Shown: piece after piece, positions 45,893 to 54,325 of the stretch | How the letters are laid out: each line of letters opens with the position of its first letter | How positions within the stretch are numbered: position 1 is the first letter of the stretch | From: Chloroflexota bacterium | GTDB lineage: Bacteria > Chloroflexota > Dehalococcoidia > Lucifugimonadales > UBA3495 | Direction of reading: 5' to 3' | NCBI GenBank assembly: GCA_026710825.1 | Contig: JAPOQH010000116.1 | Coordinates: 96,901-160,900 of the forward strand | Length of the DNA: 64,000 nucleotides | Notes under the pieces: model-generated | What the model was told of the DNA's origin: nothing | Seen by the model: only the letters and a program-made list of their open reading frames with translations | Database searches by the model: none | Translations under genes and position numbers: made by a program

Positions 45893-47227
45893 CTAAACGG
45901 TCTGGCCAGTGAACCGCCAACTATCAAGCAATGCGGCTGGCACGTGCATCGCGACGCCCGCTTCGTTCAAATTCAGGTGCGCGGCGCTGGAAAGCGCCCG
46001 GCAGCCAGTCAGCGCGTCCACGTAACTCTGCGTGAACCGGAGGTTCTTTACCGGAACGGTCAGTTCGCCACCTTCGATCAGGAACGTGCCGTCGCGGGTC
46101 ATACCGGTCATGACACAACCCCGATTGTGCGCGAGTCGCGTGTAATAGAATCGCGTGATGTACAAACCACGGTCCACGGATGCAATCAGTTCCTCCGTGG
46201 TCTGGTCTCCAGGCCGCATGAACAGGTTGGTGGCCGTGGGGCCGCCCGTGGCTCCCCGCTGATGTCCCGTGGACGCCTTTCCTTCCTTGGCGCCAGTGTA
46301 CGTATTGTGGACCGGGCCGCTTGCCACGCCGTCGCTAACGATGTCGACCCTTTGCTTGGCGACCCCCTCCGCGTCGAATGGCATCGGCCAACCCGCGGCG
46401 TCCAGTCCGTTATCACTGATGTGGACCAACGGGCTCATCACGTGCTCGCCCAACACCCCGTTCATCCAGCTTCGTCCGTCCTGGACCATGTGGGCGCCCA
46501 TGCCGTAGAAACTCAACGCCTCCAGCATGTCATCGACCGCATAATGTTCCAACACAACGGGATACTCTCCCGGTTCCAAGTCCCGCGGGTTGCGCCCTTT
46601 GACAGCCTTGCTGATGGCTTCATCAGTTAGCGCTTCGGAATCAATATTATCCAGGCGCCAACCACCGCCCTTGCTCCAACCTGCTGAGTCGTCCCCGCGG
46701 GCCGTGATCAGCAATCCGGCGAATGTGCCAACGTGGTAGGCATCCGCGCCCCTGGTGCTGGCCACCGCGAACTCAGTGAGCCCAGTGCGGCAGAAACCGG
46801 CGGCTTCAAGCGCCAGATCGGCGGCCCGCCGGCATACCGTCCCGACCACATCGGCCCGGCGGTCGGCTGCACATACGGCGGTGGCCTCGTCGTAAGCCGA
46901 GACCGATTGCACGCCGGATGGTTCCGGCAGCCCGGGAAAATCGGGATCCTCCGGCATGAGACGAGCGTATTCGGCGGCCTGCCTCACCGCGCTCGCCAAG
47001 CCCTCCGCCGACAGGTTATTGGTCGCCGATCTGCCCTGCCGGAAGCCGGTGGCAACCCGCACATGGGCCACGGCATCCTGGTGGGCAACGTTCTGGTGAA
47101 TCCGGTTGTTGGCGAAACGCGTCAGCGCCTGGACGCTGGCCGTCAGGTAAATGTCGGCATCGGATCCGGCGGGACAATGACGCAGAGCTTCCTTCAGTCG
47201 CGAGCGTATGTGGTCCGGACCCAACAC
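45893..47227 (-). CDS. pmbA: PmbA/TldE-family protein
   Basis: A 444-residue TldE-type subunit, partner of the TldD metalloprotease in the heterodimer that degrades or trims peptides and processes some RiPPs. It has the N-terminal helical repeat domain and the C-terminal barrel (VMSPLVHISDNG, GVAKQRVDIVSDGVA), and lacks the HExxxH motif, as TldE should. The start is a GTG, preceded by GGCGGG, 16 nt after the tldD stop. Confidence 0.9.
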   Translation of the reverse strand: MLGPDHIRSRLKEALRHCPAGSDADIYLTASVQALTRFANNRIHQNVAHQDAVAHVRVATGFRQGRSATNNLSAEGLASAVRQAAEYARLMPEDPDFPGLPEPSGVQSVSAYDEATAVCAADRRADVVGTVCRRAADLALEAAGFCRTGLTEFAVASTRGADAYHVGTFAGLLITARGDDSAGWSKGGGWRLDNIDSEALTDEAISKAVKGRNPRDLEPGEYPVVLEHYAVDDMLEALSFYGMGAHMVQDGRSWMNGVLGEHVMSPLVHISDNGLDAAGWPMPFDAEGVAKQRVDIVSDGVASGPVHNTYTGAKEGKASTGHQRGATGGPTATNLFMRPGDQTTEELIASVDRGLYITRFYYTRLAHNRGCVMTGMTRDGTFLIEGGELTVPVKNLRFTQSYVDALTGCRALSSAAHLNLNEAGVAMHVPAALLDSWRFTGQTV

Positions 47228-47243
47228 AACGGATGCCCGCCAT

Positions 47244-48701
47244 CTATCGCAGCACGCCGACCCGAACCTTGCGGAACCGGGACGGGCTTGCGCCGTGGCT
47301 GGTATGAGCTATCTGACCGGGTTGCCCTTTGCCGCATCGGGGTGTTCCCCACAACTGCCAGTGCTGTGGCCCGCACACGGCGTCGCAACTCCTCCAGAAA
47401 TCAGGGGTGATGCCGGTGTAGGTGCAGTTGCGGAGCAGCCGTCCGAGTTTGCCGTTTTTGATTTCTCGACCCACCTCGGTCCCGAACTGGAAGTTATACC
47501 GGCGGTCATCGATGGACCAGGAGCGGTTGGTTTCAAGAAAAATGCCATCGTCGGTATCCGCAATCAAATCATCCAGGGTCCAACCGCCCGACTCCAGGCT
47601 GACGTTGGTCATCCTGATCAATGGAATTCGATTCCATGAGGATGCGCGCATGCATCCGTTGGACACCTGGTCCAAACGGCTGGCGGATTCCCGAGACATC
47701 AGGTAACCGACAAACCGTCCCCTCCGGATGATGTCGGAGGCCTGGGCCGGCAGACCCTCGTCATCCCATCCGAACGTGCCCAAACCAGTCGCGCTGGTAC
47801 TGTCGGCGGTTATGTTGACCTGATCTGAGCCGTACTCGAAGCTGTCCAACAAATCGGGTGTGAGGAAGGACGTTCCGGCGAAGGCAGCCTCATCGCCCAG
47901 AGCGCGGTCCAGTTCAACCGCGTGGCCGCAGGATTCGTGAATCTGCAGGGCCAATTGGCTGCTGTCGATGATCAGGTCGGTGTCGATTCCCACGGGACAC
48001 GGGTCTGCGGTGAGCAGTTCCGCCGCTTCTCCTGCGATGCGACGCGCGTGTCCAGGAAGATCCATCGCCACCACGTACTCCCAGCCGGCACAACCCTGCT
48101 GCCTCCCGTGGGATTGCGGATAAGAGCGACGTTGAGTCTCGCCGTTTCCAACCGCCGTTGCCTGGATGCCGCCGCCAGCCTCATGGATAGTTTGCGTGAC
48201 CAAGGCTCCCTCGGTGTTGGCAAACGTTCGCTCTTCCCGGATGAACACCACGTTGCCCATGCGAGCGCTGACCTGTGGGACTTTGCCCATCTCCTCGTCG
48301 GCGGCGAACAACAGGGATAGCTTGTCCTCGATGGGTACGTTGAACGGATCAATGTCGATCGGCGTAGCATAATTGCCTTTGCTGACAACCGGCGCTCCGA
48401 GCAGATCGGAGACGGTCAGGCCGGCGCCATTGACGCGGGCCGATGCGCGGGCGATCTGTACGGCCTGACCGGCCGCTGCATCTGCGGCCGCGTTGGTCAA
48501 TTCGCGGCTGGAGGCGAACCCCCAGGCTCCATCGTACAGGGCGCGAATACCCAAGCCCACCGATTCGTCGGCGGTCATGGTCTCGACGACGCCGTTGCGC
48601 ACCACAATACGCTGCTCCCGGTTGGACACCAGGCGAATGTCGGCGTACTGCGCGCCCCGCTTGCGAGCGGTATCAAGCGCGGTGGCGATCAGGGGATCCA
48701 T
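47244..48701 (-). CDS. tldD: TldD-family metalloprotease
   Basis: A 485-residue zinc protease with the TldD motif HExxxH at His255-Glu-Ser-Cys-Gly-His260, followed by AVELDRAL. The C-terminal region carries FGTEVGREIKNGKLGRLLRNC, the conserved strand of the family. With PmbA it cleaves unfolded or ribosomally made peptides inside the cell. It is 15 nt downstream of the PD-(D/E)XK gene and immediately upstream of pmbA. Confidence 0.92.
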   Translation of the reverse strand: MDPLIATALDTARKRGAQYADIRLVSNREQRIVVRNGVVETMTADESVGLGIRALYDGAWGFASSRELTNAAADAAAGQAVQIARASARVNGAGLTVSDLLGAPVVSKGNYATPIDIDPFNVPIEDKLSLLFAADEEMGKVPQVSARMGNVVFIREERTFANTEGALVTQTIHEAGGGIQATAVGNGETQRRSYPQSHGRQQGCAGWEYVVAMDLPGHARRIAGEAAELLTADPCPVGIDTDLIIDSSQLALQIHESCGHAVELDRALGDEAAFAGTSFLTPDLLDSFEYGSDQVNITADSTSATGLGTFGWDDEGLPAQASDIIRRGRFVGYLMSRESASRLDQVSNGCMRASSWNRIPLIRMTNVSLESGGWTLDDLIADTDDGIFLETNRSWSIDDRRYNFQFGTEVGREIKNGKLGRLLRNCTYTGITPDFWRSCDAVCGPQHWQLWGTPRCGKGQPGQIAHTSHGASPSRFRKVRVGVLR

Positions 48702-48716
48702 CGTTCCACCGTCTGA

Positions 48717-49817
48717 TTACAGATTTCCCAATTCGGACAAAGTAGAACACAGTCGGCCAGTCAACAAATCAATGTGCTCAACAAAGTTGTCGGAATTGAC
48801 TACCCACCCTTCGCCCCAGCTACGATTCATGGCGGATATGAACTCGTCACTGCTGAACTCGCCCACGTACTCTTTCTGGAGTGTCCGCAATTCTTCGGGA
48901 AGGCCATCATTGTAATCGAAGGTAAACTCGAACCGGCCCCCGTCAGTTACATAAAACCGGGCTAGATATAAGGGACCCGTCCACTGGGAACTGCGCCCCC
49001 TGACCGTGATGGCGGTTCTCCGATAGCGCAACTCTCCACCGGCATTCTCGATCGCGTCAAACAGCGGGAGCATCACCTCACGCACGTCTGGCCGGAATGA
49101 GTCGAGCAGTTCATTAGGGCTCAAATTGGGGCTTCTAGCGTTACCGCTGCTCGGCGCGTCAACTTGACCGATAACACGGGACACCAGAGCATCTCCAAAC
49201 TGTCCCGGGTACTGTTTGACTTCAACGGCCAGCACTTCTACATATTCTTTCGTTTGCATGTTCCAAAACACGACCGATCTTTCCAATTCAAAGGGAATCT
49301 TGTCTGAGACAAATAGGAGCCGCAATCGACCCGCTTCCAAATTGGTTGCTGCGCGTTCCCAAAACGCGTCCGCCGCCTTTTCTATGTCTACCTCTCGAAC
49401 ATTACCCAACAGGGCGCGCAACTCTTCGTGCGGGTCGCTGCCCCGATATTCAGCATCCCGCTCAAAGGCAACCCGCATCGTGTCGCCGGACCACGCGGCG
49501 GCCACGGCTGACGCATAGTCCAGCATTTGACCAACCACGGCACGGCGACCTTCTCTATTATCGCCACGCTTTACCTCTACCAACGTGGGACAGGAATGTT
49601 GATCCATGAGCAGGAGATCGACCGCCCAGCTTTCGATGGGCATTTCTCGCCGGATGAGCATCCAACGCAACGGATCATCCGGCCGCATCCGATCACCGGC
49701 AAGCAGTTCGGGGTGCTGCGCTATCAACCGCTGGAGCGAGTCCTCAGTCTCGAATTCTTTCTCCTCCGAAGGATGCAGTTTGCCCTCGGCATTACGAATG
49801 TAGATCTTCTCTTTCAA
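48717..49817 (-). CDS. Putative PD-(D/E)XK nuclease-like protein (NucS/DUF91-like N-domain)
   Basis: A 366-residue protein. Residues 60-105 form a PD-(D/E)XK core: Asp67 in SWAVDLLLMD, Glu81-Val-Lys83, and the RecB/NucS-type QMLDYA (Gln97). This gives a full candidate nuclease site. The C-terminal 250 residues have no family I recognise. It could act in DNA repair or defence, but no restriction or defence partner is adjacent; its neighbours are a CMD-fold gene upstream and tldD downstream. Confidence 0.7.
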   Translation of the reverse strand: MKEKIYIRNAEGKLHPSEEKEFETEDSLQRLIAQHPELLAGDRMRPDDPLRWMLIRREMPIESWAVDLLLMDQHSCPTLVEVKRGDNREGRRAVVGQMLDYASAVAAAWSGDTMRVAFERDAEYRGSDPHEELRALLGNVREVDIEKAADAFWERAATNLEAGRLRLLFVSDKIPFELERSVVFWNMQTKEYVEVLAVEVKQYPGQFGDALVSRVIGQVDAPSSGNARSPNLSPNELLDSFRPDVREVMLPLFDAIENAGGELRYRRTAITVRGRSSQWTGPLYLARFYVTDGGRFEFTFDYNDGLPEELRTLQKEYVGEFSSDEFISAMNRSWGEGWVVNSDNFVEHIDLLTGRLCSTLSELGNL

Positions 49818-49828
49818 GCCAATTGCAC

Positions 49829-50389
49829 CTAAACCGGCAGGAACGGTTCGTCGGAGGGAGGTGGCAACTGCTCGAACGCGTTGATGTTGAACGCCAACAC
49901 CGAGTAGTAGCCCATAAGGTTGGTCAACTCAATCAGACCGCGGTCGCCGAACTCGGCGCGGGCGGCGTCGAAAGTGGCCTGGGAGACCCGACGGGTGCGA
50001 AAAAATTCCCGACCATAGTTGATGACCGCGGCTTCTGCTCCTGATAGTTCCGGCAGGTCTGTTTTGTCTCGCAGGCTGTCCACCAAAGCATCGTTGAGGC
50101 CAGCGCGGCGGCCGGCGGCGGCATGGGCATGCCAGATAAATTGGCAGTCCAGTTCCCGCGCTGTGGTGAGCATGGCGAGTTCCGCTATGTTGTCGGTCAG
50201 GGTCGAGCCTTCGGCACGAAGGTAGGCGCGCAGAACCTCGCCGCGCTGGGCAATCTCCGGCACGTGCAACTGGACGGCGACGGGGCCCATCTCCGGCACG
50301 ACGCCGCCGCGCGAGGCAACCATGGCGTCAAACGCCTCTACCTGTTCCTGTGGGACCGAGTCCCGGCTAGCTCTCGGGAATCGTGGCAT
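49829..50389 (-). CDS. Carboxymuconolactone decarboxylase-family protein
   Basis: A 186-residue all-helical AhpD/CMD-fold protein: ELAMLTTARELDCQFIWHAHAAAGRRAGL, INYGREFFRTRRV and an LTNLMGYYSVLAFNINAFE end. Only one Cys is present in the motif, so it lacks the CxxC of peroxidase-type members. It resembles the protein at 58224. It probably acts on a lactone or on aromatic-ring degradation products, with no assigned substrate. Confidence 0.85.
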   Translation of the reverse strand: MPRFPRASRDSVPQEQVEAFDAMVASRGGVVPEMGPVAVQLHVPEIAQRGEVLRAYLRAEGSTLTDNIAELAMLTTARELDCQFIWHAHAAAGRRAGLNDALVDSLRDKTDLPELSGAEAAVINYGREFFRTRRVSQATFDAARAEFGDRGLIELTNLMGYYSVLAFNINAFEQLPPPSDEPFLPV

Positions 50390-50425
50390 AATCGCTTTCT
50401 CCTTCGCGGTCGGCGGGTGATGGGT

Positions 50426-51436
50426 TTATTGACAGTGGGGGATGACTTCCTCCCCGAATAACTGGATGGCTTCCATGATGCGTTCGTGGGGAGGTCCGCC
50501 AGAGTGAGCGTGGCGTAAACGCAGCAGGAAATAGTCCGCGCCGGTGGCTTCGTTCCAGCGATGGAACTCGTCGACGACCTCCTGCGGCTCACCAATTATC
50601 AAGCGGTCGGGTCCGAGATTCTGGATGTTGATATCCGATTCCTGCGAGTAACGGCGAAATTCGTTCAAGCCATTGCGCCAATAGTATTTGTAAGCATCCA
50701 TCACCTCGGGCCCGTAGACACGCTCGGCCTCAGCGCGCGTCGGGGCGACCCAGGCGTCACGCATCAGGCAAGTCACCGGTTCGCGGCCGGCCTCTTCCGC
50801 AGCCCGTTGGTAAGCACCGGTCAGCGCCACCGTGCTCTCCAGGTCTGTGCTCGGGCCGGCGACAAATCCATCCGCGATGCGCCCGGCGCGCCGGGCTCCC
50901 GGAACCCGGCTAGCTCCAATCCACAGCGGCGGGGCGGGATCAGAATAGGGTTTTGGCCGGATGGTGATGTCCTCCAGATTGAAATGTTCCCCCGAGAAAT
51001 CGAATCGGTCTCCGCTCCAACACTGGCGGATAATCTCGATCTCTTCCTCGAAGCGGCTGACGCGTTGCTCGATGGGGATGTCGAAAGTCCGGAAATCGAC
51101 CGGTTGGTACCCGAGACCAACTCCCAAGATGAAGCGGCCGCGGGAGACGATGTCCAGCGTGATGACGTCCTCTGCCAGGTGCACCGGGTGATGCAAGGGC
51201 AAGAGGATAACCGAAGTGCCCAGGTTCAACGTCGTCGTTTGGGCAGCCACCGCGGCTGACACTATCAGAGGTGAGGGCAGGAAACCGTCGCGGTCCTGGT
51301 GGTGCTCGCCGAAAAAGCACGAGTCGAAACCAACTGACTCAGCCAGTCTCGCCTCTGCGACCACCTCGTCAACGCGCAAGGCCAGGTTTTCGCCGGCCGG
51401 CGGATCCGCAATGGAACTGTAGATACCAAACTTCAT
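50426..51436 (-). CDS. LLM-class flavin-dependent oxidoreductase
   Basis: A 336-residue luciferase-like monooxygenase: SVGFDSCFFGEHHQD, TSVILLPLHHPVHLAEDVITLDIVSRGRFILGVGLGYQ and PPLWIGASRVPGARRAGRIADGF. The ATG at 51436 follows AGGTGA and nearly overlaps the upstream gene's stop. It is in a run with a second LLM gene and the CMD protein. Confidence 0.9.
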   Translation of the reverse strand: MKFGIYSSIADPPAGENLALRVDEVVAEARLAESVGFDSCFFGEHHQDRDGFLPSPLIVSAAVAAQTTTLNLGTSVILLPLHHPVHLAEDVITLDIVSRGRFILGVGLGYQPVDFRTFDIPIEQRVSRFEEEIEIIRQCWSGDRFDFSGEHFNLEDITIRPKPYSDPAPPLWIGASRVPGARRAGRIADGFVAGPSTDLESTVALTGAYQRAAEEAGREPVTCLMRDAWVAPTRAEAERVYGPEVMDAYKYYWRNGLNEFRRYSQESDINIQNLGPDRLIIGEPQEVVDEFHRWNEATGADYFLLRLRHAHSGGPPHERIMEAIQLFGEEVIPHCQ

Positions 51437-51440
51437 GGAC

Positions 51441-52394
51441 TCACCTGAAATGCGTGAGTACCCGGTTGGAGAACATCTCCATCTGGGCAAAGTAATCGTC
51501 CGGTTCGCCGGCCAGGAACCCAAAGACGAAATCCTTTACGCCGGCGTCGATCCGCTCCTGGATGGCTCCGATGCAGTCCTCGGCGTTTCCGGTGACGCAC
51601 AGAGCACGGGCGATATCCTCTGCGGTGCGTTCCGGAGTCACATACCGCTGGCCCACATGGGCGACGGCCGTTTGCAACGCCTTGTCCGGATCATCGTCTA
51701 TGGCAGTTGGCTGGTTCAGGCCCCAGTGGAAACTCCCCAAATCCCTTCCGGAATGCTCCGCCATTTCGCGTACGCTGGCGTTGGACCGCCGGATACGGTT
51801 CAAGGTGAAGAGGTAGGGGTACCAACCATCGCCGGCAATCGCTGCCCGTCGGATGGCGGCGTCGCTCCGTCCAGCCACCCAGATGGGCGGGTAGGGTTCC
51901 TGCATGGGTTTGGGTAGAAGGGTCACATCGTCGAAATTGAAGAACCTGCCGTGGTGGGAAACTTTCTCCGACGTCCAAAGATCCTTCATGACTCGCAGAA
52001 TCTCGTCGGTGCGCCGACCGCGCGTATTCACCGGGATTTCCAGCGCATCGAATTCCGCTCTGGTATCGCGCTGCCCGCTGATCCCAATACCGAAATCCAA
52101 TCGTCCTTCAGAAATCTGGTCGAGGATGGACACCATCTTCGCCAGCATCACGGGGTGGTACAGCGGAGCGATGACGATGCCGGTGAGGACGCGTATCCGG
52201 CTGGTGGCTCCCGCCGCCGCGGCCATCGCGGGGATTCCCATCATGGTGGGCCGAGGCGGGTTGCCGTCCATGATGTGTTCACCGACCGTCACGCGGTCGT
52301 AGCCCAAGTCCTCCGCCCGGCGTGCGAATTCACCAATATTCCAGTAATCATCGACACTGAGGTTGCATCCGAATGTGATTGTTTCGTTAGGCAT
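51441..52394 (-). CDS. LLM-class flavin-dependent oxidoreductase
   Basis: A 317-residue member of the same family: AEDLGYDRVTVGEHIMDGN, TGIVIAPLYHPVMLAKMVSILDQISEGRLDFGIGISGQ and PPIWVAGRSDAAIRRAA. The C-terminal part carries the ALCVTGNAEDCIGAIQERIDAGV motif. Only 4 nt separate it from the next LLM gene, so the pair is translationally coupled and may act on linked substrates. Confidence 0.9.
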   Translation of the reverse strand: MPNETITFGCNLSVDDYWNIGEFARRAEDLGYDRVTVGEHIMDGNPPRPTMMGIPAMAAAAGATSRIRVLTGIVIAPLYHPVMLAKMVSILDQISEGRLDFGIGISGQRDTRAEFDALEIPVNTRGRRTDEILRVMKDLWTSEKVSHHGRFFNFDDVTLLPKPMQEPYPPIWVAGRSDAAIRRAAIAGDGWYPYLFTLNRIRRSNASVREMAEHSGRDLGSFHWGLNQPTAIDDDPDKALQTAVAHVGQRYVTPERTAEDIARALCVTGNAEDCIGAIQERIDAGVKDFVFGFLAGEPDDYFAQMEMFSNRVLTHFR

Positions 52395-52415
52395 GCACGT
52401 TTCCTTGGGGTTTGT

Positions 52416-53003
52416 TTATTGGGTGAGCATTTCGTCGGTGATTTCGGTCAGCTTTTCGGTGTTCAGGACCCCCTGCCATTTCCGGTGCAGGCTGCCGTCG
52501 GAATTGACGAAAAAGGTGGCGGGCAGCCCCAACACACCCAACTCGCGAATCACGTCGGTATCAGCGGTGTATCCGGCGGGATAGCTGACTTCCAGTTCAT
52601 TCAACAATTTCATCGCATCTTCCTGGCTGCCCAGGCTGAAAAACTGGCCGAGGTCTACGCCAACCACCAGCGCCCTTCCCGCATAATCATCCGCGAAATG
52701 TTGAAACTCCGGCATCTCAGCGCGGCAGGGAGGACACAGTCCTGCCCAGAAGTTCAACACTACCGGCTGCCCCCGCAGGTCTGACAAGGCAAGGTTTTCG
52801 CCGCCCACGACATCCTGTCCCTGGTAGAACACAATGGGAAAATCGTAGATGGTATCGGCAGGCTGCCCGCCGGTTGGTGCGGTCGCAGATTCGGTACCAC
52901 ACGCCGCGATGCCAACCACCAGCAACAAGGAAATCAACGCAGTCCAAACCACTCCAAGCGTGGTAATCCGCGAAATACGATGGGGCCGCACCGACGTTTT
53001 CAT
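52416..53003 (-). CDS. TlpA/ResA-type thiol-disulfide redox lipoprotein
   Basis: A 195-residue lipoprotein: a basic N-terminus, hydrophobic core and LVVGIAAC lipobox, then a thioredoxin fold with NFWAGLCPPCRAEMPEF (active-site CPPC) and a cis-Pro in VLGLPATFFVN. It reduces disulfides outside the membrane, for example during cytochrome c maturation. The ATG at 53003 is used rather than an upstream GTG. Confidence 0.88.
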   Translation of the reverse strand: MKTSVRPHRISRITTLGVVWTALISLLLVVGIAACGTESATAPTGGQPADTIYDFPIVFYQGQDVVGGENLALSDLRGQPVVLNFWAGLCPPCRAEMPEFQHFADDYAGRALVVGVDLGQFFSLGSQEDAMKLLNELEVSYPAGYTADTDVIRELGVLGLPATFFVNSDGSLHRKWQGVLNTEKLTEITDEMLTQ

Positions 53004-53094
53004 CGGTCGAAGGTTAGCATAGGCACTGGTGTTTGTTAAGCACACGCCATCTTGCTAACCTATTCGGGCACTCGGCCGGGGCAACCGCGATTTC

Positions 53095-54252
53095 ATGAAT
53101 AATCTCTCTCTCACCGCCCGCCGACGTCTCAGGCTGTCGATTTCGGTGATCCTTGCCATCGCCACCGTGGTCGTCATCTGGCAACTGCTGGGCATCCTGT
53201 TGCCATTCCTGTTGAGCGGGGTGGTCGCCTATTTGCTGATGCCTTTGGTGAACCTGGGGGATCGCACACCCATGGCAAGGCGTTGGCCGAATGCATGCCG
53301 CGCCGTTTTCGCCGGCCTGGCAACCCTCGCGGTCGTCCTTGCCCTGGTCGGGTTGCTGGCGTTGGGCGTTTTCCGACTGGTCGACGGTTCGATCACTCTG
53401 GCCGAACGCGCCCCCGGCATCATTGCCGAAGGCAGGGAAATCTGGGAGGAATTGCAGGAAGAGTATCGCCATCGAGTTCCCCCCAACATCCAGGACACGA
53501 TTGACCCGCGCTTCAATGAGTTGCGTTCGGCGCTGGGCAACGCGGGGCTGTCCGCATTGCAGAGAATTTCCAGGGTGGCGCAAAGCGGCATAGCCCAGGT
53601 GGTCGGCCTGGCGGCCTCGCCGATAATCCTGTTTTACCTGTTGTTCCAGCCGTCGACTCTCGCTCGCGGCGTCAAGAGTCTGCTTCCGGGGCCGTTGCGG
53701 GAGGACTTGGCTCAAATGGGACGACTGGCGGGTGAATCGATTGGAGCATACATCCGGATGCAGTTGTTGCTCGGAGCGCTGGTGGGAATCGTGGTGTGGC
53801 TGGCGCTGTGGGCGATGGGCGTTCCGCTGGCGCTGCCCCTCGGCTTCCTGGCGGGCGCAGCGGAGTTGGTGCCCATCGTCGGCGCGACGATATTTATCGT
53901 GCTGGCCAGCATCGTCGTCGCGCTGGTCGACTTCACAAAACTGCCCTTCTTGATCGCTGTCTATTTCGTCGTTCAGATTCTGCAGAACACTTTGATTGTG
54001 CCCAGAATGCAGGGGCAAGCGCTGGGACTGCATCCCCTGGCTGTCATCCTGGCGTTAGCCATATTCGGGCTGTTCCTGGGATTCCTGGGCACGCTGTTGG
54101 CGGCACCTCTCACCGCGGCCGGCTATAGAGTCCTAACCTACACACGCGAACAATGGTCATCGGCCTCGGTTTTGGAATCTGAGAGCAGTGAGACATCCGA
54201 ACTCCCACCCGGCTGTGCCGGCGGCGGTGGGGATGGCCCCGTGGGCACATAG
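53095..54252 (+). CDS. AI-2E family permease
   Basis: A 385-residue membrane protein with seven to eight helices and the family pattern: LPFLLSGVVAYLLMPLV, a coiled helical loop in the middle, then GFLAGAAELVPIVGATIFIVLA and VPRMQGQALGLHPLAVILALAIFGLFLG. Members export small metabolites or ions; a role in autoinducer-2 export is not general. It is divergent from the TlpA gene. Confidence 0.88.
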   Translation: MNNLSLTARRRLRLSISVILAIATVVVIWQLLGILLPFLLSGVVAYLLMPLVNLGDRTPMARRWPNACRAVFAGLATLAVVLALVGLLALGVFRLVDGSITLAERAPGIIAEGREIWEELQEEYRHRVPPNIQDTIDPRFNELRSALGNAGLSALQRISRVAQSGIAQVVGLAASPIILFYLLFQPSTLARGVKSLLPGPLREDLAQMGRLAGESIGAYIRMQLLLGALVGIVVWLALWAMGVPLALPLGFLAGAAELVPIVGATIFIVLASIVVALVDFTKLPFLIAVYFVVQILQNTLIVPRMQGQALGLHPLAVILALAIFGLFLGFLGTLLAAPLTAAGYRVLTYTREQWSSASVLESESSETSELPPGCAGGGGDGPVGT

Positions 54253-54325
54253 TCTATTCGTTTACCGTGGTGTACAATCGGGGCGAATTAGGTCGTCTCG
54301 CGCCAGGTCCGAGGGGGAACTTCGC

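Noticed and set aside
45893..48701. RiPP biosynthesis cluster around TldD/PmbA with the radical-SAM-like protein
   Set aside because: No short precursor frame with a leader-like sequence is seen nearby. The radical-SAM-like protein lies more than 5 kb away on the other strand and lacks its cluster motif.
53095..54252. Quorum-sensing function for the AI-2E family protein
   Set aside because: The family name is misleading: most members export other small molecules or ions, and no luxS is present here.
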